In this document: one piece after another, positions 9,201-17,897 of the stretch
Numbering within the stretch: the first letter of the stretch is position 1
Layout of the letters: the number at the start of each line of letters is the position of its first letter
From: Pseudomonadota bacterium
Lineage (GTDB): Bacteria > Pseudomonadota > Alphaproteobacteria > Rickettsiales > UBA6187
Length of the DNA stretch: 47,293 bases
Reading direction: 5' to 3'
NCBI GenBank assembly: GCA_027620075.1
Contig: JAQCEY010000011.1
Span: 1-47,293 of the forward strand
Translations under genes and position numbers: made by a program
Notes under the pieces: model-generated
The model's database searches: none
Seen by the model: the letters and a program-made list of their open reading frames with translations, nothing else
Told to the model about the DNA's origin: nothing

Positions 9201-9234
9201 TTCCGGCATTTTGAAATATGAAAGCCGGATTTTC
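9201..9234 (+). terminator. Predicted intrinsic terminator
   Basis: TCCGGC (9202-9207) and GCCGGA (9224-9229) form a GC-rich stem, extended by TTT/AAA pairs in the loop and followed by TTTT. It lies 30 bases after the stop of the small membrane protein. Confidence 0.65.
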
Positions 9235-9366
9235 TGTAATTATTGTAATGTAACAACAACCAAAAGTTAACTTTTTAATTTTTTTCTTTTGTATTTGGTA
9301 TTTTCATTTTATGCTGCAATTTGTAGATTTTAAAATCCGAACCTACTATTTAAAAAAGATTTTTTT

Positions 9367-10692
9367 ATGTTACGTAAATTCTCAAGTTATCTTACAAGAA
9401 GCTCATACCCTCAAAGGGTAGCAGGAGCCGTAAAGAAAATGGCATTAGATACATTTAAGGAGCAGAACCCTGAAATATCAGGTTTTATTGATAGGAACAC
9501 GGCAATAGAGCAGATAAGTTCTCCGCAACTAAGACAGCTTCAATACTCAAAACTGGTAAATGACATAAACAATAACGGCAATATTCTTATTACCGGAAAA
9601 ACATATACGGCTTTAGGTATGGCGGATTACTTATATAAAACCGTAGCCATATCACAGGAAATGCAGCTATTGAGGGAGCGGGAAAAAGCGAAAGCTGCCA
9701 AACAGCCGGAACAAATAGATACTAATACGGTAACTGATAATTTACGCAAATTCAGGCATTCGTTCGTAAATATGGGTATGCAGATTCAGGCGGGTAATAT
9801 TGCCGATTTGATACTTGAAGAAGATACCGAGACTAAAACATTAAAAGAAAAAATTGTAAATTATACTGCCATAGCCGACAAGCGTTTGTCACCCGAAACA
9901 AAATATAATGATTACTCTATTGATACCGCCTTTGCATATGAACGCAGTGCGGCAAATTCTAACAACTCCGAATATACCGAATCTGATGAAAATATCGTTC
10001 CAAAACCTCATCAGATAAAAACATATGTTTTTTCACATTTACTCAAGTCCTTGTCACAAACCTCAAATAATACCGAAGAAAGCAATAACATCTTATTTGC
10101 TGCAATTAGACGTACTATTGACAGCAAAAACGAAACAATCGGTGAATTTCAACAGATACTTTCCGAAACGTCAGGTGATTTGTCAGAGTCGATAATTCGG
10201 AAAATAAAAGAGAAGAAGGAAAAATCTCCCGATCTTTTCGCTCCCATAAAAACGGTTAATGAGGCTATTAAGAAAGTGGACGACATATGCGGTTATTATC
10301 AGGTTCAGGCAGAGGGGGCTTTGCTTGGTCTAAACGGAGCTAAATTAAGTTTATATGAAGACAGGAGTATATCATTTGATAATCTTGCAAAGACACGCAA
10401 GCAAATACAAAGCAGGATAGAAATAGAAAAAAGCCGTTCCCAAAACGCTATGGAAACAGGTTACAACCTCAATGCCGATAGCACTATGTCAATTGCCGGC
10501 ATAGATTTTTATAAGAAAATAGCCGCAGGTGATATTCCAACATCAAAAACCGAATACAACATAATGAGATTCGTATCGTCCGTAGCCGACCTTCCTGATT
10601 CGGTGTTACCTGCCAAAAGATTAATAGACCGTGAGGAAGAAAATCGTAAGCTTCCGCCTTCATTATCGGAAGTGCCTGCAAAAAGCAGATAA
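9367..10692 (+). CDS. Uncharacterised 441-residue protein
   Basis: I do not recognise this protein. It has no signal peptide and no obvious membrane segment. The sequence is hydrophilic, rich in Lys, Glu, Asn, Gln and Ser, with likely helical charged stretches (for example around residues 98-118, and near 265-290, which is full of E and K). The gene is preceded by a perfect palindrome AAAAGTTAACTTTT at 9262-9275 and starts with MLRKFSSYLTRSSYP after a T-run, with no clear ribosome binding site. It lies just upstream of the RND efflux operon, but a functional tie is unproven. It could be a lineage-specific cytoplasmic or secreted protein. Confidence 0.75.
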   Translation: MLRKFSSYLTRSSYPQRVAGAVKKMALDTFKEQNPEISGFIDRNTAIEQISSPQLRQLQYSKLVNDINNNGNILITGKTYTALGMADYLYKTVAISQEMQLLREREKAKAAKQPEQIDTNTVTDNLRKFRHSFVNMGMQIQAGNIADLILEEDTETKTLKEKIVNYTAIADKRLSPETKYNDYSIDTAFAYERSAANSNNSEYTESDENIVPKPHQIKTYVFSHLLKSLSQTSNNTEESNNILFAAIRRTIDSKNETIGEFQQILSETSGDLSESIIRKIKEKKEKSPDLFAPIKTVNEAIKKVDDICGYYQVQAEGALLGLNGAKLSLYEDRSISFDNLAKTRKQIQSRIEIEKSRSQNAMETGYNLNADSTMSIAGIDFYKKIAAGDIPTSKTEYNIMRFVSSVADLPDSVLPAKRLIDREEENRKLPPSLSEVPAKSR

Positions 10693-10778
10693 TCCGATCA
10701 TTAACAATATTTAATGATTTATAAACGAAATTAGGCTATGACTTAAATTCAAAATTTAATAAAAATAACCGAGCTTAG

Positions 10779-11840
10779 ATGTTTAAAACAAAAATATCAG
10801 ATATTTTCAAAAATACGCTATTTTCAGCGATATTTGTGTTGGCTGTCACTTTAAGCTTTAATGTAGCGGCTCAGGAGGCGGCAAAACCCAGAGTAAAGGT
10901 TATTACACAAACAATTAAGTTTACGGAAAATGACAAGGTGTTTGAAGCGGTAGGTACGGGTCGTGCACAATTTTCGGCAAATATACACCCTGCCATATCC
11001 GATGAGGTTATGGAGGTTTTGTTCGAATCGCAGCAGCGTGTAAATAAAGGAGATGTTCTGGTACAACTAGATGATAGGGAGGAACGTCTTGCGGTAAAGC
11101 TTGCAAAAGTAAGGCTAAAGAACACACAATCGCTTCTAAACCGCTATCAAAAGGCAGTAAAGAACGGAGCGGTTCCTCAAAGTGAAGTAGATGAGGCACA
11201 GGCAAATTATGACTCTGCCGGTCTTGAGCTTGAACAAGCCTTATTATCTTTGGAAGAAAGGCAGATAATAGCACCTTTCGACGGAGTTGTCGGTATTCCT
11301 AATATCGACCCCGGTGATAGGGTTACTCCCGATACTATGATAACAGGACTGGATAACCGTGACATAATATATATCAATTTTGAGGTTCCGGAGTCTTTGG
11401 CAGGAGAGCTTCAAAATGCCCTTAAGGAAAAACAGGAAATAACCGCTACTACACCTTCGCATAACGGCATTACGTTCAAGGGCATGATAACCGCACAGGA
11501 AAGTAGGTTAAATCCCGCTACCAGAACGATCATGGCACGGGCAAGCATAATTAACGATAGTGATTTGCTGCGTCCGGGAATGTCTTTTAAAACACGTTGG
11601 GATATTCCGGGCAATAAATACGCTACCGTTCCCGAAATATCATTACAATGGGGACGTGACGGCTCTTTCATATGGGTGATAAGGGACGGTCTTGCAAAAA
11701 AAGTTATGACGCAGGTCATAGCCCGCATGGCAGGAACGGTATTGCTCGAAGGTGATGTGCAAAAGGGCGAGGAAGTTGTTGTAGAGGGAGTACAAAGATT
11801 AAGACCAGACACTAAAGTTGAGGTTATAGGGAGGCAGTAA
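10779..11840 (+). CDS. RND efflux periplasmic adaptor (membrane fusion protein)
   Basis: This is the adaptor linking an inner-membrane RND pump to an outer-membrane channel. It starts with a signal peptide (hydrophobic stretch about residues 13-30, ending ...NVAAQE). The biotinyl-lipoyl-like half motif GDVLVQLDDREERL precedes a coiled-coil hairpin (about residues 100-160). The second lipoyl half (RQIIAPFDGVVGI) and a beta-barrel region containing LNPATRTIMARASI follow. At 353 residues it is typical for the HlyD/AcrA group. It is the first gene of adaptor-pump-channel. The 305-base gap to the pump gene is filled by palindromic repeats. Confidence 0.95.
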   Translation: MFKTKISDIFKNTLFSAIFVLAVTLSFNVAAQEAAKPRVKVITQTIKFTENDKVFEAVGTGRAQFSANIHPAISDEVMEVLFESQQRVNKGDVLVQLDDREERLAVKLAKVRLKNTQSLLNRYQKAVKNGAVPQSEVDEAQANYDSAGLELEQALLSLEERQIIAPFDGVVGIPNIDPGDRVTPDTMITGLDNRDIIYINFEVPESLAGELQNALKEKQEITATTPSHNGITFKGMITAQESRLNPATRTIMARASIINDSDLLRPGMSFKTRWDIPGNKYATVPEISLQWGRDGSFIWVIRDGLAKKVMTQVIARMAGTVLLEGDVQKGEEVVVEGVQRLRPDTKVEVIGRQ

Positions 11841-11887
11841 ATAGTTTTATACCTGCGAAATACTATAGGTATGAAGAATTAAAAAAT

Positions 11888-12048
11888 TATAGTGTTTCTA
11901 AATTTTATTGATAATGTCATCGCCGGAGTTTCCGTAGGAAACTATAGGGCGATCTCGGTGAGATTACCCTATAATTTTGTTACACAAAATTCGGGTAATG
12001 ACGGGTGTAGTCGTATAGTTAATTTACTATAAATTTGGAAATACTATA
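11888..12048. repeat. Nested palindromic repeat, TATAG(T/C)GTTTC type (copy 1)
   Basis: The outer ends are TATAGTGTTTCTAAATTT (from 11888) and the matching AAATTTGGAAATACTATA (ending 12048), an imperfect terminal inverted repeat. Inside is a GTCAT...-type core with two further hairpins (TCGCC...GGCGA and ATTACCC...GGGTAAT). A related element with the same outer ends is at 19800-19938. It resembles a non-coding MITE. No ORF is present. Confidence 0.75.
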
Positions 12049-12050
12049 AT

Positions 12051-12119
12051 TGTCATGCTGAATTTATTTCAGCATCTAATATAAAAAAATTAAATATCCT
12101 GAAACGGTGTTCAGGATAA
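12051..12119. repeat. Double-hairpin repeat TGTCATGCTGAA (copy 1)
   Basis: It holds two successive hairpins: ATGCTGAA-TTTA-TTTCAGCAT and TATCCTGAA-...-TTCAGGATA. A second copy is at 15303-15369, also just before an efflux gene. A GTG that could start the pump gene (12107) falls inside the second hairpin, which argues against that start. Confidence 0.8.
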
Positions 12120-12145
12120 GCGAATTTAAAGGAGAAGATAAAAAA

Positions 12146-15100
12146 TTGAGCAAGTTTTCCGAAGGCATAACGGCACTTGGCGTAAGAAGACCGGTATTGA
12201 TAACGGTCTTCAACCTTCTTATAATGCTTGCGGGGTTTGCTAGCTTTTTCGGAATCGATATAAGGGAACTGCCTGACGTTGACCGCCCGATAATAAGTGT
12301 GCGTGCAGTGTATGACGGTGCTTCTCCCGGCACAATGGATACGGAAGTAACAAGTATATTAGAAGGTGCGGTATCACGTGTATCGGGTGTAAAGAGTATA
12401 GAATCCTCAAGTGAAGAAAATAACATGCGTATGCGTGTGGAGTTCGACAGCTCGGTTGACTTAAACGTTGCTGCTAGTGATGTTAGGGAGGCCGTAAGCC
12501 GTGCACAAAGACAATTACCCGATAATATCGATCAGGTTCTGGTTATAAAAGCAGATAGCGATGCCGATTCGGTTGTACAGCTATCTGCATATAGCGACAC
12601 CCTTTTAAAATACGAGCTTGCAGAACGTATAGAAAAAGATGTTGCCCCTGAATTTTTATCAATAAAAGGTGTTGCAGATGTAATGCTAAACGGTGACCAG
12701 CCGAGAGTCTTGCGTGTTTTATTAGATCCTGCTCTGCTTGCCGGATATAAACTTTCGGTATCTGACGCGGTCGATACTTTACGCACCATAAATCTGGACG
12801 TACCTGCCGGTAGTTATGAATCTGACGATCAGGAGCTGCTTGTAAGAGCGCAGGCAACTGTTGTTAAACCTGAAAAAGTTGAAGAACTATATATAAGAGG
12901 TGACATACAGATAGGTGATGTAGGTGAGGTTTTTTATGCTCCTATGGAGGCGGAATCATATTCGCTTCTAAACGGTAGAATGGTAGTGGGACTCGGTATA
13001 ATCAGGCAAGCAGGCTCAAACACTATCGATATAGCCAATGAGGTTGACAGACGTTTAAAAGAGATAAACGAACGGTCAAAGGATTTTACATTGGTCAAAA
13101 CCTCTGACGATGCAATATTCATCAAGGGGGCTTTAAAAGATGTCGTATTTACACTTATATTCTCGATTTTAATAGTATTACTGATAATAGGGGTATTCTT
13201 AGGGCAGGCTAAAGCCGTACTTATTCCTGCCGTTACCATGCCTATATCGTTGATAGGAACGCTTGCCGCTATATGGCTATTCGGATTTTCCGTCAATCTT
13301 CTTACGCTGCTTGCGTTAGTTCTTGCCACAGGGCTGATAGTAGATGATGCAATAGTAGTATTAGAGAACATACAGCGTGTAAGATCGGAAGGAATGGAAA
13401 AAATGGCTGCGGCTGTAATAGGGACAAAGCAGGTATTTTTTGCAGTAATAGCTACCACTATAACCCTTGTTTCGGTATTTTTGCCTATCGCCTTCTTACC
13501 GGGTGATACGGGGCGTATGTTCAAGGAATTCGGACTGGTGCTTACCATAGCCGTTATAATAAGCTCGTTCGTAGCCGTAACCTTATGCCCTATGATGACC
13601 TCAAGACTGCCTAACCTGTCCAAGAGCAATAAGTTCCTTGATGCTATAAGAGGAAAACTTGATAGATTCGGACATAGATCGGCAGGTTTTTATTTCAGGA
13701 CGTTAAATTCCCTTATACATCACAAGATAATAAGCCTGATAATAGCTGTAGGTGTTGCTATAGGAGGCATGTTCAGCTTTTTCCTGTTGAATCAGGAACT
13801 GCTGCCGAAGGAAGACAGAGGCTCGATACAGGTACTACTCACAGGTCCTGACGGTTCGTCGTTAAGTTATGCAGACAGGCAGTCGCAAAAAGTAGAGGAG
13901 GTACTTTTTCATTATCAGGAGCAGGGAATTGTAACCGACATATTCACCATAGTCGGTCGTTGGGACAAGAACCGTGCCTATACGATTGCCACTTTAAAAC
14001 ACTGGGACGAGCGTGATGTAAGCCAGATGGAACTGGCATCTGAGATAAATGATAAGTTAAAGGATATGCCCGGTGCTTTAGTAAGGGTTATACAGCGTGG
14101 CAGCCTGAATATCAGAGGCGGAGGAAGGGGTATCCAGATAGCACTTACAGGCAACAATTATGATGACTTGTACACAGAATCAACCGATTTTGCACAAAAG
14201 CTTAAAGAGAATATACCTATCATTGAAGATGTGAATATCCAGTTTGACACTTCACAGCCGGAACTTTCTTTTAACATAAACCGCCAGAGAGCAAATGACC
14301 TAAAAGTACCTATGGAAAGAATATCGCAGACCTTACGTGTTATGGTTGACAAGCTTGATCTGCTTGACCTGAGCGTAAACGATCAGGCAGTTCCTGTGAT
14401 GGTAGGTTCTGCAAACGGCGTGATAAACGATCCGGGTGATCTTTTGAATATTTTTGTTACTAACACTAATGATGAACTTGTTCCGCTTAGTTCCCTGATA
14501 GATGTAAAAGAAAGCGGTGTGGCGGCGGAACTGGACAGACATGCACAGCGTCGTGCCATTGAACTTGATATCGGATTGCCTCCGGCTACTACGATAGGTG
14601 ACGTGCTTGAAGATATTAAAAATCTTGCTAAAACCGAACTGCCGCAAGGAACTAATCTATTACTGCTTGGCGAGTCGGCAACTTTGGAAGAATCATCTTA
14701 TGAAACCGCCCTCACCTTTTTAATAGCCTTATTGGTCGTGTTTTTAGTTCTTTCCGCCCAATTTGAAAGTATCGGCAGTGCTGCCATAGTGATGTTTACA
14801 GTACCTTTCGGGCTGGCTGCTGCCGTATTTGCATTACTGCTTACCGGTCAGTCCTTGAATCTTTATAGCCAGATAGGTCTTGTAATGCTTATAGGTCTGA
14901 TGACCAAGAATGCTATATTGCTTGTCGAGTTCATGGATCAGATGCGTGATGAGGGTATGAGCGTTGAAGATGCGGTTATGGAAGGTGTAAGGGTTCGTCT
15001 GCGTCCTGTTATTATGACCGTATCATCTACCGTAATAGGTAGCCTTCCGCTGATATTATTCACAGGTCCGGGAGCCGAGGCAAGAAACTCTATAGGCTGG

Positions 15101-15265
15101 GTAGTATTCGGCGGGCTTGGTCTTTCTACGTTATTTACCCTATATCTTGCACCGCTTGGTTATTCAATAATAGCACCGTTTGTAAAACCGCGTGCATCTT
15201 CAGGAAAAGAACTGGAAAAACAATTAAAAAATGCGAAAAGAAACAAGAAGGAGGTGACGAATTAA
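12146..15265 (+). CDS. RND efflux pump, inner-membrane transporter
   Basis: This is a proton-driven AcrB/MexB-type pump. It has twelve membrane segments in two halves, each with a large periplasmic loop. TM4 contains the proton-relay pair in GLIVDDAIVVLENI, and the C-terminal half has GLMTKNAILLVEFM and GARNSIGWVVFGGL. I chose the TTG at 12146, preceded by AAAGGAGAAG, giving 1039 residues. An upstream in-frame GTG at 12107 lies within a palindromic repeat and adds 13 polar residues. It belongs to a complete tripartite system with the genes on either side. The substrate cannot be told from sequence. Confidence 0.96.
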   Translation: MSKFSEGITALGVRRPVLITVFNLLIMLAGFASFFGIDIRELPDVDRPIISVRAVYDGASPGTMDTEVTSILEGAVSRVSGVKSIESSSEENNMRMRVEFDSSVDLNVAASDVREAVSRAQRQLPDNIDQVLVIKADSDADSVVQLSAYSDTLLKYELAERIEKDVAPEFLSIKGVADVMLNGDQPRVLRVLLDPALLAGYKLSVSDAVDTLRTINLDVPAGSYESDDQELLVRAQATVVKPEKVEELYIRGDIQIGDVGEVFYAPMEAESYSLLNGRMVVGLGIIRQAGSNTIDIANEVDRRLKEINERSKDFTLVKTSDDAIFIKGALKDVVFTLIFSILIVLLIIGVFLGQAKAVLIPAVTMPISLIGTLAAIWLFGFSVNLLTLLALVLATGLIVDDAIVVLENIQRVRSEGMEKMAAAVIGTKQVFFAVIATTITLVSVFLPIAFLPGDTGRMFKEFGLVLTIAVIISSFVAVTLCPMMTSRLPNLSKSNKFLDAIRGKLDRFGHRSAGFYFRTLNSLIHHKIISLIIAVGVAIGGMFSFFLLNQELLPKEDRGSIQVLLTGPDGSSLSYADRQSQKVEEVLFHYQEQGIVTDIFTIVGRWDKNRAYTIATLKHWDERDVSQMELASEINDKLKDMPGALVRVIQRGSLNIRGGGRGIQIALTGNNYDDLYTESTDFAQKLKENIPIIEDVNIQFDTSQPELSFNINRQRANDLKVPMERISQTLRVMVDKLDLLDLSVNDQAVPVMVGSANGVINDPGDLLNIFVTNTNDELVPLSSLIDVKESGVAAELDRHAQRRAIELDIGLPPATTIGDVLEDIKNLAKTELPQGTNLLLLGESATLEESSYETALTFLIALLVVFLVLSAQFESIGSAAIVMFTVPFGLAAAVFALLLTGQSLNLYSQIGLVMLIGLMTKNAILLVEFMDQMRDEGMSVEDAVMEGVRVRLRPVIMTVSSTVIGSLPLILFTGPGAEARNSIGWVVFGGLGLSTLFTLYLAPLGYSIIAPFVKPRASSGKELEKQLKNAKRNKKEVTN

Positions 15266-15302
15266 CAGTTACAACAATGTTTTTTCGATTACCGTAGAAA
15301 AA

Positions 15303-15369
15303 TGTCATGCTGAATTTATTTCAGCATCTTTGCAAAGAAATTATAGATTCTGAAACAAGTTCAGAATAA
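15303..15369. repeat. Double-hairpin repeat TGTCATGCTGAA (copy 2)
   Basis: The first hairpin ATGCTGAA-TTTA-TTTCAGCAT is identical to the copy at 12051. The second hairpin is a variant, GATTCTGAA-...-TTCAGAATA. It fills most of the 117-base gap between pump and outer-membrane channel genes. Confidence 0.8.
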
Positions 15370-15382
15370 CAAGGCTTTAAAT

Positions 15383-16804
15383 ATGAAAAACATAACACTA
15401 ATATTAACATTAATTTTATTCGGCTGTACGGTAGGTCCCGACTATGTAAGACCTTCCATACAACCGCCGGAATCGTTTGTATCGCAGGACGTATTAAAAA
15501 GCCTGAATGACGGCAAAGACGAACAGGATATATCACCTGACTGGTGGACGGGTTTTGAAGATGAAACCCTGAACAAACTGGTAGAAGAAGGTATTGCAAA
15601 TAATTTCGAGATAAAAGCCGCATATGCAAGAGTAACGCAGGAAAAAGCAAGGATAGCCCTTGCAGATAGCGGTGACAGCCTTTCACTTGATGCCGATATT
15701 GACGGCAATATTGATGAAAGGAGTTCGATAAAAAGAGGAACAAACAGCACCACAAAGAGTATAGCGGCAGGTCTTGCGGCAACCCTTCCGCTTGATATAT
15801 TCGGGCGTACTAAACGCAATGTAGAGATGTCCGTTGCAGGATACCAAAGGGCAAGGCAGGAGCTAAAAGGGGTGGTTCTCGGTATTAGCTCGGATATAGT
15901 TTCCGAATATATGACCTTGCGAGGAACGCAGCAGCAGTTGGAGCTGTTAAAAGAGTCCGTAAAATTACAGGAAAAAACCCTTTCCATCGTTCGGTCAAGG
16001 CTAAAATCCGGTATATCACCCGAGCTTGATCTGCAAAGGGCGATAACTTCAGTAGAGAATCTGCGTGCCGGAATTCCTTCTTTAGAAAGGGATCTGCAAA
16101 ATTCCCGAAATAATCTGGCGATACTTACAGGCAATTTCCCCGGTGTTTATGAGGATATGCTCAAAGTCACAGGCGATATACCCAAATATAATAGCCTTAT
16201 TCCCGATTTAATGCCGCTTGCGGTTTTGGAAACCCGTCCCGATGTACGTGCGGCAGAGGAAAGCCTAAAAGAAACGGTAGCAGGCATAGGCGTAGCTCAA
16301 GTGGCGTTCTATCCTGAATTTGAGTTAACGGGAGCTATCAGTATAGGTCTTACCGGTATCAGCGGTTCTCCTACCACATCAACCCTTATATCGTCACTCG
16401 GCAGTGTTATTGACCGTCATATATATGACGGCGGTTCCACACAGGCAAGCTTTGCTATTGCCAAGGCACAATCAGAAGAGGCACTGGCAGACTATGAGCA
16501 GATTTTACGTGAAGCAACAAAAGAAGTAGAAGAGATACTGGCTGCCATAAAAGCATCAAAATTACGTCAGGAATCACTGAAAAAGTCGGTAACTTCAAGT
16601 CGGCGTAGCTTTAATCAGGCCGAAACATTATATCAGGAAGGTTTAATAAGCTTTTTAGATGTAGTTGACGCACAAAGGGTATTTGCCGATGCAAGGCAGA
16701 ACCTAGCCTCGGAACAGACTAATTATTCTGTAAATGTCAGCCGCCTTTTTGAGGCACTCGGCGTAGATATAAAATACGACAAAACTCAAGAAGAAAAAAA
16801 ATGA
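15383..16804 (+). CDS. RND efflux outer-membrane lipoprotein (TolC/NodT family)
   Basis: This is the outer-membrane channel of the tripartite efflux system. The N-terminus is a lipoprotein signal with lipobox LFGC, so Cys15 would be lipidated, followed by TVGPDYVRP, the hallmark start of NodT/OprM-type channels. The rest shows the repeated long helices of the family, with PLDIFGR and LETRPDVRAAEE motifs. It has 473 residues, normal size. A weak AAGG site precedes the ATG. It is the last gene of the efflux set. The stop is soon followed by a possible new promoter (TTGACA at 16848). Confidence 0.95.
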   Translation: MKNITLILTLILFGCTVGPDYVRPSIQPPESFVSQDVLKSLNDGKDEQDISPDWWTGFEDETLNKLVEEGIANNFEIKAAYARVTQEKARIALADSGDSLSLDADIDGNIDERSSIKRGTNSTTKSIAAGLAATLPLDIFGRTKRNVEMSVAGYQRARQELKGVVLGISSDIVSEYMTLRGTQQQLELLKESVKLQEKTLSIVRSRLKSGISPELDLQRAITSVENLRAGIPSLERDLQNSRNNLAILTGNFPGVYEDMLKVTGDIPKYNSLIPDLMPLAVLETRPDVRAAEESLKETVAGIGVAQVAFYPEFELTGAISIGLTGISGSPTTSTLISSLGSVIDRHIYDGGSTQASFAIAKAQSEEALADYEQILREATKEVEEILAAIKASKLRQESLKKSVTSSRRSFNQAETLYQEGLISFLDVVDAQRVFADARQNLASEQTNYSVNVSRLFEALGVDIKYDKTQEEKK

Positions 16805-16909
16805 CTAATGACCATTATGTTCCGTGTAATGCCCCTACCTTAAAAAATTGACACATCTATATTTAAAATATAAAAACCTTCAGATTAAAAAATTAAGAAA
16901 GATCAGCTT

Positions 16910-17767
16910 ATGAATATAAAACAAGCACTGGCAGGAATGTTGTTGCTATCGGCAGCGACATCTCAAAAGAAAGTGGAGGCTACCGCTCAAATCGGGCTAG
17001 AAATAGCCGCATCAAGGGGTTTTTGTACCGGAATGATATGTGCAGGTATCAAGGGCATTACATCAAATATAAAAGATGCTTTAAGTATTCCCGAAACCGA
17101 TATTATTAATTTATCAAAAGAACAGCCCGCAAGTAATAACAATGAAACTGCGAAAAAACAGAATTTCGTATCAAAAATCACCAAAGGGGTTTTAAATAAT
17201 TTTCCCTTAGACTTCGGAGCAAACGCCGTTGCAACTACATATGTTGACAGGTTATTCGGAACAAAAACTCAAACCGTATCTAATATAAAGTCACTGGCTT
17301 TACCTATCGCAACTATGAAAGTAGCCAAAGAGATTATTAAGGACGCTAATATACCGCCGATAGCTAAAAGTGCTATTATTTACGGTGGGTTTTGGGCAGG
17401 CAGGATATCACAGGGCAAACACCCTCTCACAACCGCTGCGGCAGTCGGAGGATTTGCGGCAGGAGCGAGTTTTATTAAGTCGTTTAATAACAAAACAACG
17501 GTTAATTCTGACGAAAAACAGGTAACTAGAGATAAGCCTGAAAAAAACAAAGGTCTATACGTTTCAGCAGTGACAGGATTTATGCCTTCTAGCGTAAGGA
17601 AAATATCCGATAACGCAAAAGATAGTGCGGAAGATCAGTTCAAGGAAAGTATAGGAGTGCCTAAAGAAACAAAATTATGGCCTATGCGTTATGACAAATT
17701 TTCTCAAAGATATACCGACTACCTTGTGCCTATAAGTGACGAGGAATATAAAAGCATGTTCCGTTAA
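16910..17767 (+). CDS. Uncharacterised 285-residue protein
   Basis: I do not recognise this protein. The N-terminal 25 residues (MNIKQALAGMLLLSAATSQKKVEA) could be a signal peptide. The body alternates Gly/Ala-rich hydrophobic segments (about residues 110-125, 140-160 and 175-190) with polar linkers. The C-terminal 70 residues are hydrophilic and end with YLVPISDEEYKSMFR. A TTGACA...TATAAA pair with a short 15-base spacer (16848-16874) may be its promoter. It follows the efflux operon but shows no sign of belonging to it. Confidence 0.7.
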   Translation: MNIKQALAGMLLLSAATSQKKVEATAQIGLEIAASRGFCTGMICAGIKGITSNIKDALSIPETDIINLSKEQPASNNNETAKKQNFVSKITKGVLNNFPLDFGANAVATTYVDRLFGTKTQTVSNIKSLALPIATMKVAKEIIKDANIPPIAKSAIIYGGFWAGRISQGKHPLTTAAAVGGFAAGASFIKSFNNKTTVNSDEKQVTRDKPEKNKGLYVSAVTGFMPSSVRKISDNAKDSAEDQFKESIGVPKETKLWPMRYDKFSQRYTDYLVPISDEEYKSMFR

Positions 17768-17830
17768 ACTAAGTATATAGATAACCTACAATAAAAATAA
17801 AATTAAAATTAAAGAATTTAAGAATTTCAC

Positions 17831-17858
17831 TAGACACTTTGGGTAAGATTTTTATAAT
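17831..17858 (+). promoter_or_regulatory. Predicted promoter of the PhoD-like gene
   Basis: TAGACA (17831-17836), a 16-base spacer and a perfect TATAAT (17853-17858) lie about 40 bases before the ATG at 17898. No Pho-box-like direct repeat is evident. Confidence 0.5.
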
Positions 17859-17897
17859 CCTTATTCAATTACTATAATCAAGTAGAGAGAAAAGAAT

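Noticed and set aside
12934-13629. 231-residue ORF opposite the RND pump
   Set aside because: It is the shadow of a well-defined transporter gene, without its own start signals.
15442-16134. 230-residue ORF opposite the outer-membrane channel gene
   Set aside because: It is an antisense shadow with no recognisable family features.
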